Shown here piece after piece: positions 14,880 to 22,479 of a DNA stretch of 40,126 bases. Each line of letters begins with the position of its first letter. Position 1 is the stretch's first letter. The notes beneath the pieces are model-generated. The model searched no databases, was not told the DNA's origin, and saw nothing but the letters and a program-made list of their open reading frames with translations. The position numbers were made by a program, and so were the translations under genes. This DNA comes from an uncultured Chloroflexota bacterium (GTDB lineage Bacteria > Chloroflexota > Anaerolineae > UBA4142 > SHND01), in contig CALMZO010000210.1 of assembly GCA_937870825.1 (NCBI GenBank), positions 1 through 40,126 of the forward strand, read 5' to 3'.

Positions 14880-14979
14880 CATCCGGTGAGCGCGCGTTGC
14901 ACAACACCCGCTCTCGGGCGAAAATACCCCGGCAGAGAGTTCCACTGCACGCGTCACAAAAACAATTTTTCCAGCCCAT

Positions 14980-15012
14980 AAAAAAACAACCGCCGAGTGT
15001 GTTCGGCGGTTG
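14980..15012 (-). terminator. Terminator of the Tyr/Gly-rich protein gene
   Basis: CAACCGCCGA/TCGGCGGTTG stem with a 6-nt loop and T6 or more on the minus strand, 54 nt past the stop codon. Confidence 0.92.
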
Positions 15013-15065
15013 CTGCGCTCTCGAGAGCACCTTGCGAGTGGCATTCGTTCAAACAGGGAGCGGCA

Positions 15066-15383
15066 TCAATATCCGCCGCCGCAATACAGACCGGGCTGGC
15101 ACCAATTCGGATTGTAGTGTCCGCCATGGTTCGGGTAGTACGGTGTATAGTACGTGTTATACGGGTATTTGTAATAGCCCGACACCGGATACGGCGGCAC
15201 AAAACGGTACGAACAGTTCCAATAACTGTACATACAGACTTTGTTGTAGCCCGAACCCGGGTAGACATAGCCGTACCCGTAGCCATAACCCCACGGTCCG
15301 TCTGCCCGTGCCGTCGTCGCCAGCGGCGCCACTACTGCCAAGAGAATCGCCACTGCCAGAACGATAAACAACGCTCGCTTCAT
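15066..15383 (-). CDS. Secreted Tyr/Gly/Pro-rich small protein
   Basis: 105 residues. A clear Sec signal peptide covers about residues 1-27 (MKRALFIVLAVAILL, then APLATTARA before the likely cut). The mature 78-residue part has about 20 Tyr, many Gly and Pro, and four Cys (VCMYSYWNCSY and NWCQPGLYCGGGY) that could form two disulphides. No family is recognised. The start at 15383 is fixed by a perfect AGGAGGTGA 6 nt upstream; the nine-codon upstream extension lacks support. It has its own promoter and terminator, so it is monocistronic. Composition suggests an extracellular, adhesive or structural role; that is inference. Confidence 0.8.
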   Translation of the reverse strand: MKRALFIVLAVAILLAVVAPLATTARADGPWGYGYGYGYVYPGSGYNKVCMYSYWNCSYRFVPPYPVSGYYKYPYNTYYTPYYPNHGGHYNPNWCQPGLYCGGGY

Positions 15384-15421
15384 GTGTCTCACCTCCTCTG
15401 GTTGAGCCATTGTGTTTGTTT

Positions 15422-15456
15422 CGAAATTTTCGCTGCGCGTGGCAACAAAAATTTCG
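15422..15456 (-). promoter_or_regulatory. Leader hairpin of the secreted protein gene
   Basis: Perfect 9-bp arms CGAAATTTT and AAAATTTCG around 17 nt, between the -10 box and the ribosome site, in the 5-prime leader. Confidence 0.45.
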
Positions 15457-15475
15457 GTGGGTAATTTGTGCAGAA

Positions 15476-15481
15476 ATTATA
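15476..15481 (-). promoter_or_regulatory. -10 element of the secreted protein gene
   Basis: TATAAT on the minus strand about 93 nt upstream of the ATG. The -35 is weak (TGAAAC at 18 nt). Confidence 0.5.
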
Positions 15482-15582
15482 CAAGGAAAACATGCCGTTG
15501 TTTCAGTGACTTGCCTATCCGAATCGCAAAAATGCGTGTAGTAACCGTTTCGTAATATGACTATGTGAAAATTGCTTACAAA

Positions 15583-15619
15583 TAAAAAACAAGCGCACAC
15601 GCGATTGTGTACGCTTGTT
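15583..15619 (-). terminator. Terminator of the giant multidomain gene
   Basis: ACAAGCG-ACAC / GTGT-CGCTTGT stem with one internal mismatch and TTTTTT on the minus strand, 24 nt past the stop codon. Confidence 0.88.
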
Positions 15620-15642
15620 CTGTAACATTGTCCGAGCTCGAG

Positions 15643-18600
15643 TCAACCGCGCCCGTTCGCGCGCATCGGTCCCACCCAATCGGTCATCGCCTTTGTCACG
15701 CGCGCTTCGCGAATGGCAAACGGCACATCGCCGGGCTGCAAAAGTTGAACGTTGAGAAATTGCGTTTGCACGGGCGCAAAGGAAATGTTGATGGCTTCCG
15801 CGTTGTTTTGCTTTTCCGCGATTTTTTGCCAGCCGCCCGCTTGCTGATTCCACACGCTCACACGATAACCCCACGGAATTTCATCTTTTGGCGGCGTGAG
15901 CCGCAGACCGCTCACACTTTCCACGCGTCCCAAGTCCAATTGAAACCACATGTTCGGCGCTTGCGCTTCCACCGTCGTCCACGCGGTTGTGGGATTGTCG
16001 TCAATCGCGTTGTGCGCGTATTCGTTGTTGTTGCTCGCCGTCGCGTTCCACGCGGGACACGAATGAATTTGCACTTCGCTAATCATCCATTCCTCATCGT
16101 GCGGCGCGAGCAAATCAATTTGCGCGTATCGTACCTCGAACGGCGCGAACGTTGCCACCACATCGCGCGAGTTACCTTGCGCGATGGCGTGAACGGTGCG
16201 CCACAATTGCCCGTCGTTCGAAACGCGCACCGTATATGCGAACGGATAACCATGCCCCGGCGAACGGAACGCGATGCCGTCCATCAAACGCGCGTCGCCA
16301 AAATCGACGCGGAACCACATCCCTTGCGTTTGACGCGCTTGGTTTGTCCAAAACGAACCGAGGTCGCCGTCAATCGCAAGAATCGCCGACGCGCCGTTGT
16401 GACTTGCTTCCGCGCGCCACAGTGTCGTTGCCGTCGGTACAGCCGTCACATTCACCGGAAGCACAAGCGCGGGATTGCCCCCGTCGGCGAACCATGAGAT
16501 GCCCTCCGCGATTAAATCCCAATGCAGTTGGTACACCCCGGGCGCTGTCGGCGCGGCGAGCGACGCGGCGAAATCAATTTCATCTTCGGGCTTTACATCT
16601 TGCGGCAGCGCAGTCCGCAATTCCTGAACACCAAACTGCTGCGCGCCGTTCGCGGTGAACCATTGATACGCAATGTGAACGGGATGCGCGCCGTCCGTCT
16701 GCCAAACGCGTTTGCCGATGTTGGCGATGCGTAATGCTACGTCAACAGTTTGTCCGACGACGAGATGCGCGGGCGTGTTGTGCGCGATAAATTCCGCGCC
16801 CCATTCGAGGGGGGGGGGCTTGATGCGGACTTGCGTTTCGGCTGCGCTTGCAGAGAACCATTCATCGCCGCGCAGCATATCAAATTGCAAAGTGTAATCG
16901 CCGGGCTGCGCGGGCGTGTGAATTTCAACATTTTCGAACGTCACACTTGCGCGCGGCGGCACATCATTTAACATCACGCGCGGTCCGGGATAGGTCGACG
17001 CGTTCACCTCATCGCCAATCATGTTGAACCAGCGATACCCGAGCCGCACCGCGTCCGCGCCTTCCGCGCGCCACAAATCCGCGCCCGCGTTTTTCACCAC
17101 AACGCGCCCGCTCACCGTTTCACCCGCCGTAATCTGATTTTGCGGAATCGCGAAAATTTCCTGGAACTGTGCGACGAACGGCAGCGCGTCCGTTTTCACC
17201 GCAACTTGCGCTTCAAATAATTTTGCGCCCGCCGCCGAAAACCACGTCACGCCTTCGTGATGCAAGTCGAACGCGAGTTTGTATTTGCCTTGCGGAATCG
17301 GCGCGCGCACGACAACATTTTCAAACGTCGCCATGCCTTGCGGCGGGACATCGTCGCGCAATGAAAAATTTCCCGGATACGACGCGAGCGCGATTTCGTT
17401 TCCGTCCGCGTCGTACCAGTGATAACCAAGACGCGTTGGAGCTTCGCCGGATGCGTGCCATGTTTTCGCGCCGATGTTTTGTACTGTCACTGTTCCCGTA
17501 ATCGTCTCGTTCGGTTCAAGCGCGCCGCGCACATCCAAAAACAAATTCACCCACTTGACCGCGTAATCGGGAATCGGCGTAAAGACACGCACCACCTGGT
17601 CAAACGTTTCGACGCCCTGCTGACTAAACCACGTCAACGCTTCGTGCGACAAATCCCAACGCAGCGTGAACGTGCCTTCGTAATGCGGCGCGCGCAGCAC
17701 CACATTGCTGAACGTCGCGGTCTTGCCGGGCGGCGTCTCTGCGTCCATTTCAAAATTGCCCGCGTACGGATTCACCGGAACTTGGACGCCTTGCGCGTTG
17801 TACCAACGATATCCGAGCCGTACGGGATTCGGTCCGTTTTTGTACCATGTGCGCGAGCCGAGATTTTTGATGGTGACGTTGCCGATGGTGTTTGCATTCA
17901 GCGCGATGCCCTTTTCAGGGACGCTCATCACGCGTTCCCATTCCGCCGCGTACGGCGGCGCGAGAACGGTGATTTGCAAATCGCGCGTCGGTGAACCGAA
18001 CGCGCTGAACCAGGCATGTCCTTCTTGAATCAAATCGAATTTGGCAACGTACTCGCCCTGCCACTGCGGCGCGCGCAGTTTTACATTTTCGACAATCGCC
18101 GTTTGTCCCGGCAAAACGTTTTGCGAAAGCGAAAAATGTTCGGCGGCGGGCGCGAGCGGAATTTCGACGCCTTGCGCGTTGTACCAGCGATAACTCAAAC
18201 GAATGGGATTCGCGCCGCCCGCCAGCCATGCTTTCGCGCCAACATTTTTCACGACAATGCGTCCGCTCACGACATCATTCGTCGTCAATTGATTTTGCGG
18301 CACATTGAGAACGTTGACCCACTGCGCTTTGAAATCGGGCGTCGGCGGCAGACCGGGCCAACGCAAACGATAATCGTGCTGTAACGCCGCGCGCAAATCA
18401 TTGACCGCCTGCGGTTTGTCCGCAAGTCCCCAGCCGGGCGGGTCTGTCGGGAGCGACTGCCAGCGCGAAAAACAAACGGCTTGAATCGGCTGATTGCTCG
18501 CATTCGCGTTCCACGCGTTAATTTCCGCGAGCGCGGCTTGCATCCAGTTGCGGTTCGCATTTGTCCAGCCGGGTTCGAGCGGCGACGCGGCGGTAATGAA

Positions 18601-19413
18601 CACGGGCAAGTTTCGCATCGTCGGCAGGACAGCGGCGAGAAAATCGCGGTATGCGCGAAAATGCCAATTGCGATTTTGAAATTGGTTGACGCCTTTGGCA
18701 TCGCTCGTGATGAAATTCGCGTCGTAGCCGTGCGTGTGCGCGTGGAGTGCGAGCGCGTCCGCATTCCCCCCTTGCGCGGTGATTTGAAAGAGCATGTCCG
18801 CGAAATAGCGCACCCAATCGCCCGACGGATTGCCGGGATATGTCGTCTGCGTATTGAACGGCGCAATCGCGGCAGGCACGACAAAATCGTGTTCGTGTCC
18901 GGGCAGCGCGCGAATCGCTTTGCGCGCGAGATTGAAACAACGCGCGTACATTTCAGGCGTGACCAATTCACCGGAATTGACCGCGCCGTCGTACATGGCG
19001 CGTTCGCGCGCCGCGTTCGGTTCATTGCCAATCACCCATATCCGCGCGCCTTTGGATTTTTTTACAAAGTTGGCGCACTGCTGCGCGAACAAATCGTAAT
19101 CGTGGGAGTTGGGAAATGCAGCTTGCGGCGCGCCGCTGTTCGAGAGGACGACGATGACGCCGAGTCCCTTGTCCGCGAGATGCGAATAGTCGCCGCTCGC
19201 TTCGGGCGGTTTCACCTGCGCGCGCACGACAATCCAACCGGGCTTGCCCGCCGCGAGCAGATGCGCCTCACCGCCCGCGTCCACGAGACCCGCGAGATAA
19301 TGCGGCAGTCCAAGATAACGCGCATCATCCGCTTTGGGCAGTCGGGGCGCTTCATGAATCGCCCTTACAGGGCGTGTGGGAAGGGGGGGCTGGGGGGGGG
19401 TCTGTCGCACCAC
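15643..19413 (-). CDS. Giant protein: glycosidase-like barrel, five NBR1-like Ig repeats, two F5/8C domains
   Basis: 1256 residues. About 35-350 resembles a clan-A glycoside hydrolase barrel: VIGNEPN with Glu131 as the expected acid/base, HAHTHGYD on a later strand, and PVFITAASPL where the nucleophile Glu would sit but Ala275 is found. Five repeats of about 125 residues follow (about 361-995), each with a W-x-N-x-G-x-x-W start, RLGYRWYNAQG core and WFS end, like NBR1-type Ig domains. Two discoidin (F5/8 type C) domains end the protein (about 996-1115 and 1120-1245; AIDGDLGSFWTNQ and AIDDNPTTAWTT). The GTG start has GAGG 7 nt upstream. No signal peptide is seen, although the architecture is typical of surface proteins. 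Poly-C tracts follow the start codon. Confidence 0.85.
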   Translation of the reverse strand: MVRQTPPQPPLPTRPVRAIHEAPRLPKADDARYLGLPHYLAGLVDAGGEAHLLAAGKPGWIVVRAQVKPPEASGDYSHLADKGLGVIVVLSNSGAPQAAFPNSHDYDLFAQQCANFVKKSKGARIWVIGNEPNAARERAMYDGAVNSGELVTPEMYARCFNLARKAIRALPGHEHDFVVPAAIAPFNTQTTYPGNPSGDWVRYFADMLFQITAQGGNADALALHAHTHGYDANFITSDAKGVNQFQNRNWHFRAYRDFLAAVLPTMRNLPVFITAASPLEPGWTNANRNWMQAALAEINAWNANASNQPIQAVCFSRWQSLPTDPPGWGLADKPQAVNDLRAALQHDYRLRWPGLPPTPDFKAQWVNVLNVPQNQLTTNDVVSGRIVVKNVGAKAWLAGGANPIRLSYRWYNAQGVEIPLAPAAEHFSLSQNVLPGQTAIVENVKLRAPQWQGEYVAKFDLIQEGHAWFSAFGSPTRDLQITVLAPPYAAEWERVMSVPEKGIALNANTIGNVTIKNLGSRTWYKNGPNPVRLGYRWYNAQGVQVPVNPYAGNFEMDAETPPGKTATFSNVVLRAPHYEGTFTLRWDLSHEALTWFSQQGVETFDQVVRVFTPIPDYAVKWVNLFLDVRGALEPNETITGTVTVQNIGAKTWHASGEAPTRLGYHWYDADGNEIALASYPGNFSLRDDVPPQGMATFENVVVRAPIPQGKYKLAFDLHHEGVTWFSAAGAKLFEAQVAVKTDALPFVAQFQEIFAIPQNQITAGETVSGRVVVKNAGADLWRAEGADAVRLGYRWFNMIGDEVNASTYPGPRVMLNDVPPRASVTFENVEIHTPAQPGDYTLQFDMLRGDEWFSASAAETQVRIKPPPLEWGAEFIAHNTPAHLVVGQTVDVALRIANIGKRVWQTDGAHPVHIAYQWFTANGAQQFGVQELRTALPQDVKPEDEIDFAASLAAPTAPGVYQLHWDLIAEGISWFADGGNPALVLPVNVTAVPTATTLWRAEASHNGASAILAIDGDLGSFWTNQARQTQGMWFRVDFGDARLMDGIAFRSPGHGYPFAYTVRVSNDGQLWRTVHAIAQGNSRDVVATFAPFEVRYAQIDLLAPHDEEWMISEVQIHSCPAWNATASNNNEYAHNAIDDNPTTAWTTVEAQAPNMWFQLDLGRVESVSGLRLTPPKDEIPWGYRVSVWNQQAGGWQKIAEKQNNAEAINISFAPVQTQFLNVQLLQPGDVPFAIREARVTKAMTDWVGPMRANGRG
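19344..19368. repeat. Degenerate REP palindrome inside the giant gene
   Basis: GGGGCG-CTTCATGAAT-CGCCC-TTAC matches the layout of the downstream REP palindrome at 19466-19493 with a few changes. It is read as residues RAIHEAP near the N-terminus. Confidence 0.6.
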
Positions 19414-19443
19414 GATTGAACCTCAAGGAAAAGAGTACGCGGG

Positions 19444-19449
19444 ATTATA
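19444..19449 (-). promoter_or_regulatory. -10 element of the giant gene
   Basis: TATAAT on the minus strand, 31 nt before the GTG start, next to the REP palindrome, which occupies the place of a -35 region; no good -35 hexamer is seen. Confidence 0.45.
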
Positions 19450-19455
19450 ACATAA

Positions 19456-19503
19456 GGCGTTGGACGTAGGGGCAATTCATGAATTGCCCCTACGTCCAAC
19501 GCC
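19456..19503. repeat. 48-bp perfect REP-type palindrome
   Basis: Two 24-bp arms meet without a loop; the core is GTAGGGGCAATTCA and its complement (19466-19493). It forms the 3-prime end of the RAYT reading frame and a boundary of the element. Confidence 0.85.
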
Positions 19504-20103
19504 GCGCGAATTTTCCTGATCGTTTTCCCAATTCGCGGGATTGTTAATGATGTACGCGCGGACCGCATCCAATTCACGTTCATTTCGAATGATGTGTTCG
19601 TAATAGTTGCGCTGAAATAATTTTTTGTCGAACGGTTCCCAATTTTTTTGACGCACTCCTTTGATATATTCATCGGTCACAATGGATTTCCAAGCGCCCA
19701 ATATATTTCCTAACTTCGGGTCATGTTTCGTATCAGCGCCGCGCGGAACTTGATTTGTTGGGGCAACGCCTTGTGCTTGCCCCGCGTGTGCTTGCCCCAT
19801 ATCAGAGGGCGAGGACAAGCCATCGCCCCTACGTTCGGTGATGACCAAAATCCCGTGGACGTGATTGGGCATGACGATGAATTCATCCAATTCGATATTT
19901 GGAAATCGTTCGGGCAACGTGTTCCATTGCTCCCAAACCATTTTGCCTGCGTCATTCAAAATTATTTCACCGCTCAGCACATTGCCGAACAGACACGCGC
20001 GATACTGCACGACAATGGTGAAATAATACGCGCCCGCCTGTGAATAATCATATCCTTTCAGACGAATGGAACGACGATGATGGATTTGCGGATTGTATGA
20101 CAT
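19477..20103 (-). CDS. REP-associated tyrosine transposase (Y1/HUH)
   Basis: 208-residue HUH-type Y1 transposase. It starts with HHRRSIRLKGYDYSQAGAYY, has the HUH motif in VMPNHVHGILV, and the nucleophile Tyr region QRNYYEHIIRNERELD followed by YIINNPANWEND. RAYTs cut single-stranded REP hairpins and are thought to spread them. A stretch of about 25 residues after VITE is encoded by a REP-like palindrome (19757-19832), and the last residues and stop codon are encoded by the 48-bp palindrome. The frame is intact. The ribosome site is poor. Confidence 0.92.
   Translation of the reverse strand: MSYNPQIHHRRSIRLKGYDYSQAGAYYFTIVVQYRACLFGNVLSGEIILNDAGKMVWEQWNTLPERFPNIELDEFIVMPNHVHGILVITERRGDGLSSPSDMGQAHAGQAQGVAPTNQVPRGADTKHDPKLGNILGAWKSIVTDEYIKGVRQKNWEPFDKKLFQRNYYEHIIRNERELDAVRAYIINNPANWENDQENSRGVGRRGNS
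19757..19832. repeat. REP-like element within the transposase gene
   Basis: GTTGGGGC ... GCCCCTAC ends with internal GGGGCAA/TTGCCCC and GGGCGA/TCGCCC hairpins, matching the element at 20117-20198. It keeps the reading frame. Confidence 0.75.
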
Positions 20104-20116
20104 TGTTGATACGTTC

Positions 20117-20198
20117 GTAGGGGCAATGCCTTGTGCTTGCCCCGTCTCCGAACATTACGCGCATTCCGAACAGGGCGACCACAAGGGTTCGCCCCTAC
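20117..20198. repeat. REP element upstream of the transposase gene
   Basis: 82 bp with 8-bp ends GTAGGGGC and GCCCCTAC and two internal hairpins (GGGGCAA/TTGCCCC; AGGGCGA/TTCGCCC). Confidence 0.8.
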
Positions 20199-20267
20199 AC
20201 CTTCGCGCGATACCGTATTATTTTATCATCGCGCGTCAACGAAAAATATTTCCGGGCGAGGCGCTTG

Positions 20268-20296
20268 TTGCATCAGATAACGCGGCGTGTTAGAAT
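20268..20296 (+). promoter_or_regulatory. Candidate promoter of the 166-residue protein gene
   Basis: TTGCAT, 17 nt, TAGAAT, about 90 nt upstream of the ATG. Confidence 0.5.
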
Positions 20297-20386
20297 TTTG
20301 CGCGATTCAATTGACGCGCGCGACGTTCAAAGTTGGCGAAGAACTCTATCGCAGAAACCTTGAAGGTCTAATAATTCTTTCTGTCT

Positions 20387-20887
20387 ATGGACCCCATCAC
20401 CCTCCTCTCCACCCTTTTCTCCGCCATTGCCGCAATCGCGGCGGCGGCGGCAATTTGGTTTTCGATGCGCGAGCGGCAGTCGGATATGAAAGAGGATTTT
20501 GTCCTCTGGGCGATTGAACGCTTGCGTGACCCTGCCGTGCGCGACGCGCGGCGAAAAATTTACTTATTGACAGCGGACGAATGGAAGGAACTCGAACAAG
20601 CGGTGCGCGACCGCCGCGCCGACCCGCGCCTCGACAGCATTCGCCTCGTGTGTCTCTCGTTTGATGAAATCGGATATTTTATTCACAAAGTGGGTCTGGT
20701 GACCTATCGCGATATTTTGGACATGTATCCGCAGGCGGTGAAAATTTGGAACAAGGTGTATGATTTGGTGAAAGCGTGGCGCGAGTTGGAGGACGCCAAT
20801 ACGTTTTTGTATTTTGAAATGTTGGCGCGGCAAGAACGCTTGAAAATCAAGCCCACGTTTGAAACGCCGAAAAGACTTTATCAATAA
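20387..20887 (+). CDS. Membrane-anchored DUF4760-like protein
   Basis: 166 residues. One N-terminal hydrophobic helix (about 5-24, FSAIAAIAAAAAIWFSM) is followed by a charged helical domain (ERLRDPAVRDARRKIYLLTA, LVCLSFDEIGYFIHKVGLV, VKIWNKVYDLVKAWREL). The layout, with one membrane anchor and a helical cytoplasmic domain about 130 residues long, resembles DUF4760-type proteins; this is a tentative family call. No partner or function is indicated. The Shine-Dalgarno is weak. It may be cotranscribed with the next gene 93 nt downstream, although a repeat lies between. Confidence 0.65.
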   Translation: MDPITLLSTLFSAIAAIAAAAAIWFSMRERQSDMKEDFVLWAIERLRDPAVRDARRKIYLLTADEWKELEQAVRDRRADPRLDSIRLVCLSFDEIGYFIHKVGLVTYRDILDMYPQAVKIWNKVYDLVKAWRELEDANTFLYFEMLARQERLKIKPTFETPKRLYQ

Positions 20888-20905
20888 CTGAGGGAAATCT
20901 TTGAC

Positions 20906-20972
20906 GGGATGAACAGGATGAACAGGATGAACGGCTATGTGTTTTAATCTTGTAAATCCTGTTTGTCCTGTC
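20906..20972. repeat. GGATGAACA repeat with inverted partner
   Basis: GATGAACAG occurs nearly three times in tandem (about 20909-20933), and AATCCTGTTTGTCCTGTCC lies inverted about 25 nt later. This resembles the interspersed ACAGGATTTACAGGAT-type intergenic repeats. Confidence 0.6.
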
Positions 20973-20980
20973 CAATCACA

Positions 20981-21568
20981 ATGGCAGAATTTCAATTGCA
21001 ACCATGGATGGTTGTCAACAGTTACATGCGCGACGATTATCGGCTGCTCGTCGCGGGGATGGCGGTGCGAAAAATCGAAAACGCGCCGGAAGAATTGCAA
21101 ACGCTTGCGCGCAACGCGTTCGGCGCGATTCCTGTGCCGGGCGCGCGTTCGTTTTTTCGCGCGCATGTGATTGAACAACGCAAGGCATTGGCGAAAGCGA
21201 TGCAGAACCAACCGCAAGTCGCTGCTTTGGTGATTGCGTTGTGGGCGCACGCGGCGGACGCGCAAATCAATCTCCTGAAACAAGCCGGCGAAATGGCGGG
21301 ACTGCAATTTTCAGAAGAATGGAATTGGCAAAAAGGAATGGAAGGGTTTTTTGATTTCGAGGAAATTCCCGTGTTCTATACGCTCGCCGAAAAGTTGGGC
21401 GAACACGCGTCAACGCAAGATGCAGACCATCTCAAACTCGCCGCGTTGTGGCTCGCGCCTGCGGTAACGAATCGCGACGCGCTTGCGACAGTTGACACAG
21501 CAGAGACAACGGAAACACAAGCTGAGGATTCCGAATCCGAAAGTAAAGAATCAAGCAAAGAGTCGTAA
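20981..21568 (+). CDS. Uncharacterised protein, 195 residues
   Basis: No family is recognised. The N-terminal two thirds is mixed alpha/beta and helix-rich (QPWMVVNSYMRDDYRLLVAG, LVIALWAHAADAQINLLKQA, MEGFFDFEEIPVFYTLAEKL); the last 30 residues are an acidic Ser/Glu/Thr tail (AEDSESESKESSKES). No signal peptide or membrane helix. Start at 20981 (MAEFQLQPW) is preferred over 20963, which lies inside the upstream repeat; neither has a clear ribosome site. A strong terminator follows directly. Confidence 0.65.
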   Translation: MAEFQLQPWMVVNSYMRDDYRLLVAGMAVRKIENAPEELQTLARNAFGAIPVPGARSFFRAHVIEQRKALAKAMQNQPQVAALVIALWAHAADAQINLLKQAGEMAGLQFSEEWNWQKGMEGFFDFEEIPVFYTLAEKLGEHASTQDADHLKLAALWLAPAVTNRDALATVDTAETTETQAEDSESESKESSKES

Positions 21569-21607
21569 AAAAATTCGCTGCGAACGTGTTCGCAGCGAAT
21601 TTTTTTT
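21567..21607. terminator. Bidirectional terminator
   Basis: A7-TTCGCTGCGAAC / GTTCGCAGCGAA-T8 around a 2-nt loop. It begins within the stop codon of the uncharacterised gene and ends 8 nt from the stop of the convergent dehydrogenase. Confidence 0.93.
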
Positions 21608-21614
21608 ATCACAC

Positions 21615-22469
21615 TCATTTCGAATATTCGTAAAACCCTTTGCCCGTTTTGCGTCCGTGATATCCGGCGGCAACCATGCGGCGCAAGAGCGGCGGCGCGG
21701 CATAACGCGGATCTTTGGTCTCGTTATACACTTCGTCCGCGATAAACAGCACCGTATCAATTCCAACAAAGTCGCACAGTTCGAGCGGACCCATCGGATG
21801 ATTCAAACCGAGCCGCACACCTTTGTCAATGTCCTCTTTCGTCGCCATACCATTTTCGTAAAAACGAATCGCGTCGAGTTGAAACGGGACAAGCAGCGCG
21901 TTCACGATAAAGCCCGGATGGTCTTTGGCAACGATGATTTGTTTGCCCAACGCTTCGCCCAACGCGCGCGACGTTTCGTACGTTTCGTCGCTCGTCATGA
22001 ACGAACGCACCATTTCCAAAAGCGGCATCACCGGCACCGGATTGAAAAAGTGCATGCCCAAAACTTTGTCGGGCTTGTTCGTTTTCGCCGCCATCTCCGC
22101 AATCGAAAGCGATGAGGTGTTGGACGCGAGAATCACATCGGGACGCGTAATCGCGTCGAGCCGTTCAAAAATATCTTTTTTGAGCGCGAGATTTTCAATC
22201 GCCGCTTCGATGACGTAATCGCACTGGGCAAACTCTTCCAATTTCGTCGTACCCGTAATACGCGCCAATGCTTGTTCACGCGCGTCGCCGGTGAGTTTGT
22301 TGCGGTCAACGGCTTTTTGTGTGGACGCTTGAATGCGCGCGAGACCTTTTTGCAAAAAATCGTCATTCACTTCGCGCACGATGACGTTGTAGCCATTTTT
22401 TGCCAGCACTTCGGCAATGCCGCTGCCCATAAGTCCGCAGCCCACGACGCCGACAGTCTTGATGTTCAT
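21615..22469 (-). CDS. hbd: 3-hydroxybutyryl-CoA dehydrogenase
   Basis: 284-residue NAD-dependent 3-hydroxyacyl-CoA dehydrogenase. It has the Rossmann motif VGVVGCGLMGSGIAEV at the N-terminus, the segments VIEAAIENLALKKDIF and ILASNTSSLSI, the catalytic His in GMHFFNPVPVMPLLE, and the C-terminal dimer domain with GFIVNALLVPF and LGLNHPMGPLELCDFVG. It interconverts acetoacetyl-CoA and 3-hydroxybutyryl-CoA in butyrate or fatty-acid metabolism. The start at 22469 (MNIKTVGVVG) is the family start; the 11-codon extension lies in an intergenic repeat. No partner genes of the pathway are nearby. Confidence 0.93.
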   Translation of the reverse strand: MNIKTVGVVGCGLMGSGIAEVLAKNGYNVIVREVNDDFLQKGLARIQASTQKAVDRNKLTGDAREQALARITGTTKLEEFAQCDYVIEAAIENLALKKDIFERLDAITRPDVILASNTSSLSIAEMAAKTNKPDKVLGMHFFNPVPVMPLLEMVRSFMTSDETYETSRALGEALGKQIIVAKDHPGFIVNALLVPFQLDAIRFYENGMATKEDIDKGVRLGLNHPMGPLELCDFVGIDTVLFIADEVYNETKDPRYAAPPLLRRMVAAGYHGRKTGKGFYEYSK

Positions 22470-22479
22470 AGGACAAGTA

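Larger units (their letters stand above)
19456..20198 (-). mobile_element. RAYT/REP unit
   Basis: A REP-associated tyrosine transposase gene is flanked by palindromes sharing GTAGGGGC/GCCCCTAC ends on both sides (19466-19493 and 20117-20198), with a third copy inside the gene. This is the usual layout of a REPtron-like unit. No target-site duplication is apparent. Confidence 0.75.

Noticed and set aside
18481..19419. Plus-strand open frame of 312 codons opposite the giant gene
   Set aside because: Antisense shadow with Arg-rich, motif-free translation.
19365..19673. Minus-strand ORF of 102 codons spanning REP and the start of the giant gene
   Set aside because: It is a frame-shifted reading of the RAYT tail, palindrome and poly-C tracts, without any domain.
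20906..20940. Tandem GATGAACAG units as a possible CRISPR or iteron array
   Set aside because: Units are contiguous 9-mers without spacers, few in number, and with an inverted partner; it fits a known type of intergenic repeat.
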